Source of the DNA: Candidatus Poribacteria bacterium
GTDB taxonomy: Bacteria; Poribacteria; DTPJ01; WJIO01
DNA: 15,959 bases
Assembly: GCA_014730235.1 (NCBI GenBank)
Contig: WJIO01000448.1
Location: 1-15,959 of the forward strand
Direction of reading: 5' to 3'
A program made the position numbers and the translations under genes. Below, one piece after another: positions 1 to 9,200 of the stretch (the first letter of the stretch is position 1; each line of letters starts with the position of its first letter). The notes beneath the pieces are model-generated. The model saw nothing but the letters and a program-made list of their open reading frames with translations. It did no database searches and was not told the DNA's origin.

Positions 1-66
1 ACTATATAGACACCAAAAAAGGCAAAAGTGTGACAAAAAATGACGATTTTTTTACTATTTTTTGGC

Positions 67-85
67 GGTGGTCACCTTTTTTTTT
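67..85 (+). terminator. Weak candidate terminator of an upstream plus-strand gene
   Basis: A short GGTG/CACC inverted repeat is followed directly by nine T residues on the plus strand. The stem is only 3-4 bp with a tiny loop, so this is weak. It would end a plus-strand transcript entering from the left, outside the window. The first 113 bases hold no gene that I can support. Confidence 0.25.
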
Positions 86-113
86 GAAAGTTTTGAAAAA
101 CCAAGTTGTTTTG

Positions 114-566
114 TTAGCCCTCAATCTCAACAATAACTTCAATTTCTACGGGAATTCCGCCTGGAAGCTGATACATGCCTATGGCAGCTCGGGCATGTTT
201 TCCTTTATCACCAAAAATCTCAACAAATAAATCCGATGCACCGTTGACTACTTTTGGTTGATCTTTAAAATCCTCAGAGCAGTTGACAAAACCTGTAAGT
301 TTTACAATCCGTTTAACTTTATCCAAGTCACCGATTGTATTTTTTATTGTGCTAACAAGACAAAGGGCTGTATTTCTGGCTGCTTCGTAACCCTGTTTCA
401 GAGTTAAGTCAGACCCGACTTTTCCGTTAGGTATGTTTTTTTCAGGACCGTGACCGGATAAAAACAAAAGGTTACCTGTTCTTACTGCCGGAACATAATT
501 GGCAACAGGTTTTGGAATTTCTGGAAGATTAATACCCATTTCTTTGATTTTTTCCTCTATTTTCAT
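114..566 (-). CDS. RidA family protein (YjgF/YER057c/UK114), longer subfamily
   Basis: This 150-residue protein belongs to the RidA/YjgF family. Founding members hydrolyse reactive enamine/imine intermediates from PLP enzymes in the cytoplasm, usually as trimers. The family signature is visible: TGNLLFLSGHGP near residues 30-41, then the C-terminal HARAAIGMYQLPGGIPVEIE block. R126 matches the substrate-binding Arg of RidA, and E141 matches the conserved Glu of the VEIE motif. At 150 residues it is longer than E. coli RidA (about 128), with an extra N-terminal segment (EEKIKEMGINLPEIPKP) typical of the longer bacterial subgroup, whose substrates are mostly unknown. The start is supported by AGGAGG 5 nt upstream (572-577). 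No signal peptide is present. It is transcribed divergently from the surface-protein cluster, so no joint function is implied. The family call is secure; the substrate is not known. Confidence 0.93.
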   Translation of the reverse strand: MKIEEKIKEMGINLPEIPKPVANYVPAVRTGNLLFLSGHGPEKNIPNGKVGSDLTLKQGYEAARNTALCLVSTIKNTIGDLDKVKRIVKLTGFVNCSEDFKDQPKVVNGASDLFVEIFGDKGKHARAAIGMYQLPGGIPVEIEVIVEIEG

Positions 567-587
567 CTTTTCCTCCTAAATTTCTAC

Positions 588-616
588 TTGATTAGAGTTT
601 TTGACAATGCTATAAT
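588..616 (+). promoter_or_regulatory. Sigma70-type promoter candidate for the surface-protein cluster
   Basis: TTGATT (588-593) and TATAAT (611-616) are separated by exactly 17 nt, and TGC precedes the -10 box (extended -10). Transcription would begin near 623, leaving a leader of about 100 nt before the ATG at 723. A weaker alternative is TTGCTT (656-661), 18 nt, TAGAAT (680-685). Neither is experimentally supported. Confidence 0.5.
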
Positions 617-680
617 AGGCAGGATCAATAAGCTGTTTTTACTACTTTCCCAAAATTGCTTTAGTATGCAGTATAAGGAT

Positions 681-709
681 AGAATAACATTCCAAAAGTT
701 TTTGTTCAA
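681..709 (-). promoter_or_regulatory. Sigma70-type promoter candidate for the RidA-family gene
   Basis: Read on the minus strand, TTGAAC (704-709) and TATTCT (681-686) are separated by 17 nt, with TGT just before the -10 box. It would fire leftwards with a start near 674, about 108 nt upstream of the RidA ATG. It lies inside the leader of the opposing plus-strand promoter candidate, so the two would face each other. Confidence 0.4.
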
Positions 710-722
710 GGCTTAAATTACC

Positions 723-3700
723 ATGCGTATTAAATCAGTCAATTTCCTTTGGATCAAATCTACGTTAATTTTTATTTCTGTTTCCCTTTTGCTGTTATTG
801 GTCAATAATTCCTATGGTTTTGGTATCCCTCAACCTTATTATACCCTTTGGGGGAGAGCATACGTTGATAATGTGCAACTCACCAGGGAAGATGATCAAT
901 ATGTTGTTTCTCTCAAAGTTAATGATCAGAAAATTGTTTCTTATGAAATGGGTGATGTCACAATAAATCAGGATTACTATGTTTTGAGAATACCCATGAG
1001 TACAGGGCAAAGGATTGAGGGAACAGCACAAGCTGGAGATATAGCCATTATTTTTATAAATGACATACCTATCAATGATATGTATGTTGGGCAATTTCAC
1101 GAAAAACTATCTTTTCCTTTTATTATTGGTGAACCAGGGGAAACAAAGCAACTGGATATATATGCGCAAATCCCCCCGGCATCTATAACAAATTTGTCAG
1201 CATCTACAGGCGTTAATGAAGGTGAAGTTCTTCTCACCTGGATTGCTCCCGGTGATGATATGTATCTTGGAACAGCCACAGGGTATGTGGTTAAATATTC
1301 ATCTCAGCCTATAACCAACCAGACTGAATTTGATAATGCTGATACATATTCACAATCATGGATGCCAAAATCATCAGGTGAAGGTGAAGAACACACAATT
1401 ACAGGTCTTCTTGGTGGAAAAAACTATTATTTTGCAGTTGAAGCCTATGATGACTCAACATTACAGGCCAGTATATCAAATAATCCGGTATATGCTGTAA
1501 CTGCGGATAGAACACCACCCTATGCCGCTGGACATAATCCCGAACCCTCATCTATAGTTTCAGTTGATGTAAACATTTATATTGAGTTGAAAGATGACGG
1601 ATTGGGAGTATATCAAAATACCATACAAATGTTTGTGAATGGAGTTAATGTATTACCCCAGATATCGGCAATTGTAGATGGATATTCACTAACCTACAAT
1701 CCTCCGGAAAACTTTCAGTATGACCAGGAAATTACTGTGTCTGTTTTTGCTTCAGATACAGCTATTCCACCTAATTTAATGGATATACATACATATTCCT
1801 TTCAGACAACTTCAGGAAATGCACCCTGGGTCAGCAATTTGACCATTACTCCAGAGAATCCTACAGGTAACGATAGTCTAACTGGAAGCTATGAATACCA
1901 TGACCCGGAGGAAAATCCTGAAAGCGAACTTACTGAAATAAAGTGGTATAAAAACGGTGCAGTTCAAACGAATTACAATAACGTTTTAATTATTCCATCG
2001 GAGTCTGTAGCCAAAGGAGATGAATGGCTTTTTACCGTTAAACCTCATGATGGCTACAACTACGGACAGGTTCAGGCTTCAGGAACTTTAGTTATAGGTA
2101 ATATACCGCCCGCGGCTGATAACCTCAAAATATCCCCTGATGTTCCTTTTACTTACGATGAATTGATAGCTGGATATGATTTTAGCGATGAAGACGGTGA
2201 TTCAGAAGGAGTTTCCATAATAAACTGGTATAAGGATGGTCAGATTCAGAATGATCATGATAACAAAATTACAATTTTGCCGGTTTATACAGCCAAAACA
2301 CAGGTATGGTATTTTACTGTAAAACCTTATGATGGATCAGGTTATGGTGAGATAAAGACTTCATCTTCTGTTACCATAAGGAACAGCTCTCCTGTAGCCA
2401 GTAACCCTTTAATTAACCCCTCCGTTCCTCTCACAAATGATAACCTTTCTGCCACATATAGCTACAGCGACGCGGATAATGATCCGGAATATGGCAGCAC
2501 TATAAGGTGGTATAAAAATGAGGTTATACAATCGTCATACAATAATAGCAAGATTTTGCCTTATAACGTTACATCCAAAGGACAGACGTGGCGTTTTGTG
2601 GTTAAACCCGGTGATGGAATAGAACTTGGGAGTTACCAATCTTCACCGGAAGTAGTAATCGGAAATACCCCTCCTGCTGTCAGCAACGTGGTTCTAACGC
2701 CAGCTTTACCTTCTTTGAGTGATAATTTACAGGTTGAGTATGATTACAGCGATCCTGATAGTGATCCTGAAAGCGGAACGGAAATTAAGTGGTATAAAAA
2801 TGGAATAATTCAGGATGTTTATGCAAACTCCCTTGTAATTCCATCTGCTGCCCTCGCAGAAGGTGACCAATGGTATTTCACTATTAAACCTAAAGATAAT
2901 TTTGATTTTGGAGAAATTGTTACATCCAATTCAGTGACTGTTATTGTTGGTAATACACCTCCTGTTGTCAGTGACCTGTCTATAACACCAGCTTCACCCA
3001 ATACACTCCAGGATTTTACAGCTTCCTACATTTATAATGATGTCGATGATGATCCTGAGAGTGAGTCTACAGAAATCAAATGGTTTAAAAACAATGAAGC
3101 TCAACCGGATTTTAATGATATACTTACTATATCCGCTGAATATACTAATAAAGATGATTTATGGTACTTCACTGTTAAACCTCACGATGGTAAAAATTTT
3201 GGAGAAATCAGGACAAGCTCGGTTGTTAAAGTTGTTAATACTCCTCCTGTAGCTACTGGATTAACTATATCCCCCGATTCTCCTCTTACTGGTGATAATT
3301 TAGTTGCCAGCTATGAATACAACGATATAGACGATGATATTGAATCCGGTTCAATAATAAGATGGTATAAAAATAACATACTTCAAGTGGAATACAATAA
3401 CCTAAAAACTGTTTATTCTACTACTACAGCAAAGGGGGATTTATGGTATTTTACCATAGCACCAAAAGATAATACTGCTTTTGGTGAGACCAAAAATTCT
3501 GGTGCGGTTATAATAGGCAACACACCACCTTCAGCAACTAATGCTGTTATAATTCCAGAACAACCAGTAACCAGTGATAATCTCAAAGCAAGCTATAATT
3601 ATAGCGATGTTGACGGCGATCCGGAAGAAGGCAGTACCATAAGATGGTATAAGAATAATAATATAGATTCGACATATAATGATGCCGAAATTTTGCCAGC

Positions 3701-4595
3701 AAGCGCAACCACCAAGGGTCAGGAATGGCGTTTTGTAATCAGACCCGGAGATGGTGCTACTTTGGGTACATATTTATCATCACCTGTTATTGTAATTGGT
3801 AATACACCACCAGTTGCAAATGCCGGTGAAATTTATGAAGCCAAACCCGGTGAAACAGTTTTTTTTAATGGCTCATCATCTTACGATGTGGACAATGATA
3901 TTCTGGAATACCACTGGGATTTTGGTGATGGTACAAAGGGTGTTGGTAAAACAATAACTCATATTTATGAAGACCAAGGTGTTTATAATGCTAGGTTAGT
4001 TGTAAATGATGGTTCTGTAGATTCATTAATATCCAAAGTTGACGTATATATTGGTACGGATCCCAGTTATGTTCAGCAAATGACTTTTGAATTAGCTGAG
4101 GGTTGGAACCTCATATCTTTCTTCGCTCAGTCTGCTGATAAAAGTCTGGAGGCAGTTCTTGAATCCATTGACGGTAATTATGAAGCTATATGGGGATATG
4201 ATTCTCTATCCGGTGAATGGCAAATATATGATCCGGACAATCCTCCTTTTCTAAACACCCTATGGGAAATTGAGATAGGAAAGGGATACTGGATTAAGAT
4301 GAAAACATCTGATACTCTTATTGTTCATGGAGTTAAGTTTTCATCACCTATATCATTAGAAGCCGGTTGGAATCTTGTGGGACATAATTCAGAAAACAAT
4401 CTTGATCTGGAATCCTTTATTAATCTTTTGGGAGAAATCTTTGTCTCTATATGGACTTATGACCCGTATGAAAAAAAGTGGGTAGGATATTCATCTGGTT
4501 GGCCTGACTTTCTGGAGCGGCTTGAATATTTATCACCGGGCAAAGGCTACTTGCTTAAGGTAAGTGCCAGCGGTGTGTTGAATATAGAAGAATGA
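723..4595 (+). CDS. Large secreted multi-domain protein: FN3, Ig-like repeats, PKD, two GWNLIS modules
   Basis: This 1290-residue exported protein has no visible catalytic domain. In order: Sec signal peptide (1 to about 32, hydrophobic core TLIFISVSLLLLLV); a head domain (about 35-150) shared with the next two genes; a fibronectin type III-like domain (about 151-262, with GYVVKYSSQP and NYYFAVEAYD); an Ig-like domain (about 263-366); seven tandem repeats of about 94 residues (367-1026); a PKD domain (1027-1115, with YHWDFGDGT); and two modules of about 80 residues, each opening with a GWNL motif (from about 1125 and 1213) and carrying IWxYD and GKGYW/L motifs. It lacks the FlgD-like sorting tail of the 2137-residue protein. 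The start has only a weak AAGG 11 nt upstream, but the signal peptide starts immediately, which favours this ATG. An adhesive or structural role at the cell surface is inference from architecture. Confidence 0.92.
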   Translation: MRIKSVNFLWIKSTLIFISVSLLLLLVNNSYGFGIPQPYYTLWGRAYVDNVQLTREDDQYVVSLKVNDQKIVSYEMGDVTINQDYYVLRIPMSTGQRIEGTAQAGDIAIIFINDIPINDMYVGQFHEKLSFPFIIGEPGETKQLDIYAQIPPASITNLSASTGVNEGEVLLTWIAPGDDMYLGTATGYVVKYSSQPITNQTEFDNADTYSQSWMPKSSGEGEEHTITGLLGGKNYYFAVEAYDDSTLQASISNNPVYAVTADRTPPYAAGHNPEPSSIVSVDVNIYIELKDDGLGVYQNTIQMFVNGVNVLPQISAIVDGYSLTYNPPENFQYDQEITVSVFASDTAIPPNLMDIHTYSFQTTSGNAPWVSNLTITPENPTGNDSLTGSYEYHDPEENPESELTEIKWYKNGAVQTNYNNVLIIPSESVAKGDEWLFTVKPHDGYNYGQVQASGTLVIGNIPPAADNLKISPDVPFTYDELIAGYDFSDEDGDSEGVSIINWYKDGQIQNDHDNKITILPVYTAKTQVWYFTVKPYDGSGYGEIKTSSSVTIRNSSPVASNPLINPSVPLTNDNLSATYSYSDADNDPEYGSTIRWYKNEVIQSSYNNSKILPYNVTSKGQTWRFVVKPGDGIELGSYQSSPEVVIGNTPPAVSNVVLTPALPSLSDNLQVEYDYSDPDSDPESGTEIKWYKNGIIQDVYANSLVIPSAALAEGDQWYFTIKPKDNFDFGEIVTSNSVTVIVGNTPPVVSDLSITPASPNTLQDFTASYIYNDVDDDPESESTEIKWFKNNEAQPDFNDILTISAEYTNKDDLWYFTVKPHDGKNFGEIRTSSVVKVVNTPPVATGLTISPDSPLTGDNLVASYEYNDIDDDIESGSIIRWYKNNILQVEYNNLKTVYSTTTAKGDLWYFTIAPKDNTAFGETKNSGAVIIGNTPPSATNAVIIPEQPVTSDNLKASYNYSDVDGDPEEGSTIRWYKNNNIDSTYNDAEILPASATTKGQEWRFVIRPGDGATLGTYLSSPVIVIGNTPPVANAGEIYEAKPGETVFFNGSSSYDVDNDILEYHWDFGDGTKGVGKTITHIYEDQGVYNARLVVNDGSVDSLISKVDVYIGTDPSYVQQMTFELAEGWNLISFFAQSADKSLEAVLESIDGNYEAIWGYDSLSGEWQIYDPDNPPFLNTLWEIEIGKGYWIKMKTSDTLIVHGVKFSSPISLEAGWNLVGHNSENNLDLESFINLLGEIFVSIWTYDPYEKKWVGYSSGWPDFLERLEYLSPGKGYLLKVSASGVLNIEE
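1821..3800 (+). repeat. Seven tandem repeats of about 94 codons
   Basis: The units begin at protein residues 367, 460, 554, 648, 744, 839 and 933, a period of 93-96 residues (about 282 nt). Most open with NTPPVxS/A, followed by a Y-x-Y-x-D-x-D-x-D-x-E acidic stretch, an IxWYKN motif, YNN, then WxFTVKPxDG near the end. The WYKN and KP-x-DG pattern suggests an Ig-like beta sandwich with a calcium-binding acidic loop. DNA identity between units is low, so the expansion is not recent. Confidence 0.85.
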
Positions 4596-4888
4596 CAATT
4601 TAACGACAGAAACCTGACGTTGTTCCCAAAAAATGACATTTTTTTAGTAATTTTAAGTTTTTTTTCTATTTCATGATTATTTTTCTATAGACATTGATGA
4701 AAATTTGTGTATAATTCAAGTTGATAATGTATTTTATTGTCAATTATTTATCTGAAATTTTATGTTGCATTGGTATTTGAAATGAGGTATACTATGCAAT
4801 AAGGAGAATTGTTGGATAATTAGGCAAATGTTAGTTTTGCGGTTTTTCATAGTGTATATCATTATATAATAGAATAGGGGGAGATATC
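4596..4888. other. Intergenic region, 293 bp, no gene
   Basis: This AT-rich gap between two plus-strand surface-protein genes holds no credible coding frame. Just after the upstream stop there is an A6/T7 inverted repeat (4628-4645) that could act as a weak terminator. Further on is a good promoter candidate (4765-4793). The second gene is therefore probably transcribed on its own rather than only by read-through. Confidence 0.6.
4765..4793 (+). promoter_or_regulatory. Sigma70-type promoter for the 426-residue protein gene
   Basis: TTGCAT (4765-4770), a 17-nt spacer and TATACT (4788-4793) form a near-consensus promoter. Transcription would start near 4800, giving a leader of about 89 nt before the TTG start at 4889. 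A second TATAAT at 4865-4870 is too close to the ribosome binding site and has no -35 box at the right distance. Confidence 0.55.
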
Positions 4889-6169
4889 TTGATTAGTAAT
4901 AGAAAAGGTATCGCATTATTTTTTTGTATCATTATAATTAGCCTTCTAACCCATGTAACTTTAGCTCAAGAACAGCTAACACCACCACCTTTCCCCTCAC
5001 ATCTTATTCATGGAAGTGCCACTATAGAAGGAACACAAGTGGCTGATAATGAAATGGTATCTGCTAAATTGGATCGACTATTAATTATCTTCATGGACAG
5101 TTTTGATTCCCAAGGAAAGATAAATAATATAATAAATGATCTGAATATTCAATCTGCTGCCTCTCTTAGTGTAGAAGTCAACGCACTTCAGTATTGTATT
5201 GATGAAGGTATTACGCTTCCTGCTGATGCCAATGTTGCTGATATTGACACCAATACCTGGCAGCTTACAGGAGGTGGTAGAGTTTATACCATAGTTGTCG
5301 AGAATATTGATGTCTGGAATGGGGCTGCATGGATAAACGGAAAGAAACTGGAAGTTTTTTTGCATAATGGTGTGATTGATAGATATATCATGGGATCTTA
5401 TGATACCAACGAATATATATTGGAGATCCCACTTTCATCTGACAAGGTTCTTGTAGGGACAATTGGTAATCAATATCTTTTAAGAGAACCCCTGAAAGCA
5501 ATACCTGGCGATAAAGTGTCATTCTATATTAGGGGTGTAAGAACCAATAATGTAAATGGTGAAGATGTTATCCCTGGTACTACTCTTCATGAAGTTACTG
5601 AAAAACCTATTGTTAATGTTAATATCGAAGCACCCAATGAAATACCATTCAGCATAGATCTAAAAGCTGGCTGGAACCTTATATCTATTCCTGTTTGGTT
5701 AACCAACACTAACCGTGACGCAGTTCTGGATACAATTTTAGATAGCTATATATCCATCTGGCAGTATATACCATCTCCTGTTAATGATTGGTTAACCTAT
5801 AATAATATCGACAAAGATGGTTTATTGGATACTGTTCAATCAGGAATTGGCTACTGGATAGAAATGGAAAATGATGATACTTTAACCGTTCTTGGACTTC
5901 CCATTGAAAATGGAAATATTGATTTACCGGCAGGCTGGAGTTTAGTTGGTTTTAATTCCTTGAAAAGTATTTCTTACGAAGATGCCTTAAATTCAGTTTT
6001 TAATTCATATAATTCCATTTGGACTTATATACCTTTTCCTGTTAATGATTGGATATCATATGAAAAAGGTGAAGATTATCCTGATCTGGACGTAACCCCT
6101 GGTTTTGGTTATTGGTTCGAAATGGATCAGGAGGACACCTGGGAAATTCAATGGCAAATGAGTGAATAA
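4889..6169 (+). CDS. Secreted protein with the shared head domain and two GWNLIS-type tail modules
   Basis: This 426-residue exported protein has a signal peptide (1-26, cleavage after THVTLA), a Pro-rich TPPPFP segment, and a head related to those of its two neighbours (about 35-245; MGSYDTNEYILEIPLSSD matches MGDVTINQDYYVLRIPMST of the upstream protein). An extra stretch of about 80 residues interrupts the head. The tail consists of two modules starting near residues 253 and 344, each with AGWxLxx, IWxYIPxPVNDW and GxGYWxEM motifs. It looks like the preceding 1290-residue protein with the FN3, Ig-like and PKD middle removed, so the two are probably paralogues. The start codon is TTG, chosen because GGGGGAG lies 6-8 nt upstream and the signal peptide follows at once. 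Biochemical function is unknown; I see no catalytic motif. Confidence 0.88.
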   Translation: MISNRKGIALFFCIIIISLLTHVTLAQEQLTPPPFPSHLIHGSATIEGTQVADNEMVSAKLDRLLIIFMDSFDSQGKINNIINDLNIQSAASLSVEVNALQYCIDEGITLPADANVADIDTNTWQLTGGGRVYTIVVENIDVWNGAAWINGKKLEVFLHNGVIDRYIMGSYDTNEYILEIPLSSDKVLVGTIGNQYLLREPLKAIPGDKVSFYIRGVRTNNVNGEDVIPGTTLHEVTEKPIVNVNIEAPNEIPFSIDLKAGWNLISIPVWLTNTNRDAVLDTILDSYISIWQYIPSPVNDWLTYNNIDKDGLLDTVQSGIGYWIEMENDDTLTVLGLPIENGNIDLPAGWSLVGFNSLKSISYEDALNSVFNSYNSIWTYIPFPVNDWISYEKGEDYPDLDVTPGFGYWFEMDQEDTWEIQWQMSE

Positions 6170-6234
6170 AGTGAATAATATGCTGGATGTTCACTTGATG
6201 TTTGAGATTTAATATTTTTAGGAGGGAGTACGCT

Positions 6235-9200
6235 ATGTTAAAACGTTTTACAATATTCCTGATTTGTTTTGGAATATTATCAATTTTTGTTGTTAGCAAT
6301 TTATTTGCTCAACAACCACCACCACCGCCAGAATACAAATTAGAAGGCGGTGTTTATCTTGGTAATCAGAAATTAACACCAACGACTAATACAGATCACC
6401 TTAAGTATACTGTAGAGTTAAGAAAAACATCTGACGGAACTTTAATTGCAGAACATAATATGGGAACAAAAATCGTTCCGTTTGGTGATAGTTATAGCTT
6501 TAGTGTATACCATACTTACGATCCTGATCCCGGAGTTCCTGCTCCAGAGGGCACAGAGATAGAGGTTGTAGCCTTTTATAATGGTGAGGAATTTCCTGCA
6601 TATTTCGGTAGTGGCGGAACAGCAACCAAGCTGGTAGGTACTGGAAAAGAAACTATTGATATATATTTCTTTACCAAACCCGGCACACCTCAAAGCCTGG
6701 AAACTCTTGTTGGCTCTGATGGAGCGCCTACCCTTAATAAACTGGATCTTAGCTGGATAGCACCCGGTAGTAATGTGGTCCCTGAATCACCAAATGGTAC
6801 AGGTACTGTAGGTGGATATGAAGTTAAGCTCCTGGAAGCAGGTACACCTCCCGGTGACTGGGGTACTGCTGGCGATTTAATTGCTAATATAAATGATTCA
6901 CTCCTTCCTATGGGTGAAACAGAAAATCGCACAGTTGATCTGGGTTCTCCCATGACTTACGGTAATTCTTACTATGTATCCGTAAGGGCCTTAAACAATA
7001 CTCTTGACCCAAATCCTGGATTTAATGGCTTTGCTACGGCCCAAGTCAATATGCCTCCAGAGGTTGAAAATGTTGCAATAGGTCCGGCTGATCCCAAGAC
7101 TACTGATGATCTGGTTCTTACCTATGACTATTCCGATCCTGATGGCGATGAAGAAAGCGGAACTGAAATTAAGTGGTATAAAGATGGCGTACATATGACT
7201 GAGTATGATGATATGATGGAAATACCAGCCGATGCCACTGCAAAAGATCAGACATGGAGTGTAGAGGTTGAACCAAAAGACGGTAAATCCTCTGGAAATG
7301 TAGGTCTAGCAGAAACCACAATACTGAATTCGCCACCTGTCGCCGAAGCTGATGGACCTTATGCTGGAAAAGTAGACCTGGAAGTGAATTTCAGCAGTGC
7401 AGGTACAATAGACGCTGATGACGATCCCTTAACATATCTGTGGGATTTTGGCAATGGAGATACCAGCGCCGAACCTAATCCCTCTTATACATACGCCGCC
7501 GATGGTGAATACAATGTAACTCTTGTCGTTAATGATGGTGAAGAAGATTCAGATCCTTCAGAAACGACAGCTACTATCACAGTAAATATACCACCTGTTG
7601 CCAATTTCTCCGTCTCAGATCCCCAGGATACACATTACATGAGGGGAGAAACTATTACTTTCGATGGTTCCTTATCGGTAGATGATGATGACGTCGTTCC
7701 TGACAATTTGATATTTACATGGGATTTTGGCGACGGATCTGACATAGTTGTCTCCGAGCGGGGTGATTCCACTGTAACTCATGTATATGAAATAGCAGGC
7801 ACTTATGAAGTTACGCTGACTGTTCAGGATTATCTGGATACATCAGAAGAATCAGAGCCTACACAGTTGACAATTAAAGTTGCGCCCGTAGCTATTGCTT
7901 ATCCCATGGAAGGCCCTGAAGGTGATCCACTTAGTTTTTACGGTGGTGACTCCACCGACGAAGATGGTGAAATCACCAGTTACGATTGGGATCTTGATGG
8001 CGATGGCGTGTTTGATGACGCTTCTGGTCCTAACATAGAGTATACATGGTATGACGATTTTTCAGGCACAATAGAGCTTCAGGTTACAGATAATGATGAA
8101 TTAACAAATACAACAGAGGTTCAGGTTACAATTACCAACGTAGCACCAACCGCTGTAGTAAACAATAACAGCCCAAAGGTTGAAGGTGAAGAGGTAACAG
8201 TAAACATAGTTGACATCTTTGATCCCGGTACTGAAGACACCCATACCTATGAAATTGACTGGGATTATGATGGTGAAACCTTTGTTGCTGATGAAACTGG
8301 TAATGTAGTTGCTGAAACCGTTGCGGTAACAAAGACATGGTATGACAATGATACTTTCAATGTTGGCGTAAAGATCGTTGATGATGATGGAGATTCCAAC
8401 ATATACGAAACTGAAGTCATAGTAGCGAACGCACTTCCTGATGCCGTAGCAACCAGCGATAGTCCTGTTGATGAAGGTTCTCCTGCTACTGTTACAATCA
8501 GTAATGTTACAGATCCCGGTACTGAAGACACCCATACTTATGAAATTGACTGGGATTACGATGGTGAAACCTTTGACGTTGATGAAGCTGGAAGTATAGT
8601 TGATGGAACAGCAATAGCCACAAAGACCTGGAATGATAATGGTATTAAAAATGTTGGGGTAAAGATTATAGATGATGATGGTGGTCCTGTAGTTTTAGAC
8701 CCATTGGAGATCATTGTAAATAACGTAGCTCCTACATTTGATTTAGCTGTTGTTGATGCACCTGAAGGCTCACCTGTTAATGTAAATATCAATAACGTTG
8801 CAGACCCGGGCACACTGGATACCCATACTTATGAAATCGATTGGTATTACGATGGTGAAACCTTTGATGCTGATGAGACCGGTGGCATAGTTGATGGAGC
8901 TGCAACAACGACCATGACATGGTATGACAATGATGATTATACCATTGGCATAAGGGTTATAGATGATGATGGTGATTATAGTATGGAAACTGAAGTTGTT
9001 GAAGTAGCAAATGTAGATCCTACCGCTACTGTAGACAACGACAGTCCAAAAGACGAGGGTGAAGAAGTAACTGTAGACATCAGCGAAATTGTAGATCCTG
9101 GTACAGATGATACTCATAGCTATGAAGTTGACTGGAATTGGGACGAAGTTGATGAGAACTTTGTCGCTGACGAAACTGGTGATATTGTTGATGGAACTGC

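Noticed and set aside
30-230. A 66-codon plus-strand frame overlapping the RidA-family gene
   Set aside because: It overlaps the 3' end of a well-supported gene on the other strand and has no homology or proper ribosome binding site.
601-616. TTGACA at 601-606 as -35 box for TATAAT at 611-616
   Set aside because: Only 4 nt separate them; TTGATT at 588-593 gives the proper 17-nt spacing.
6169-6196. AAGTGAA/TTCACTT inverted repeat as a terminator between the 426-residue and giant protein genes
   Set aside because: The stem is AT-rich and only 7 bp, the loop is long, and no T tract follows.
6202-6234. TTG start at 6202 for the giant protein
   Set aside because: It would add 11 residues before the signal peptide, while the ATG at 6235 has an AGGAGGGAG site at the right distance.
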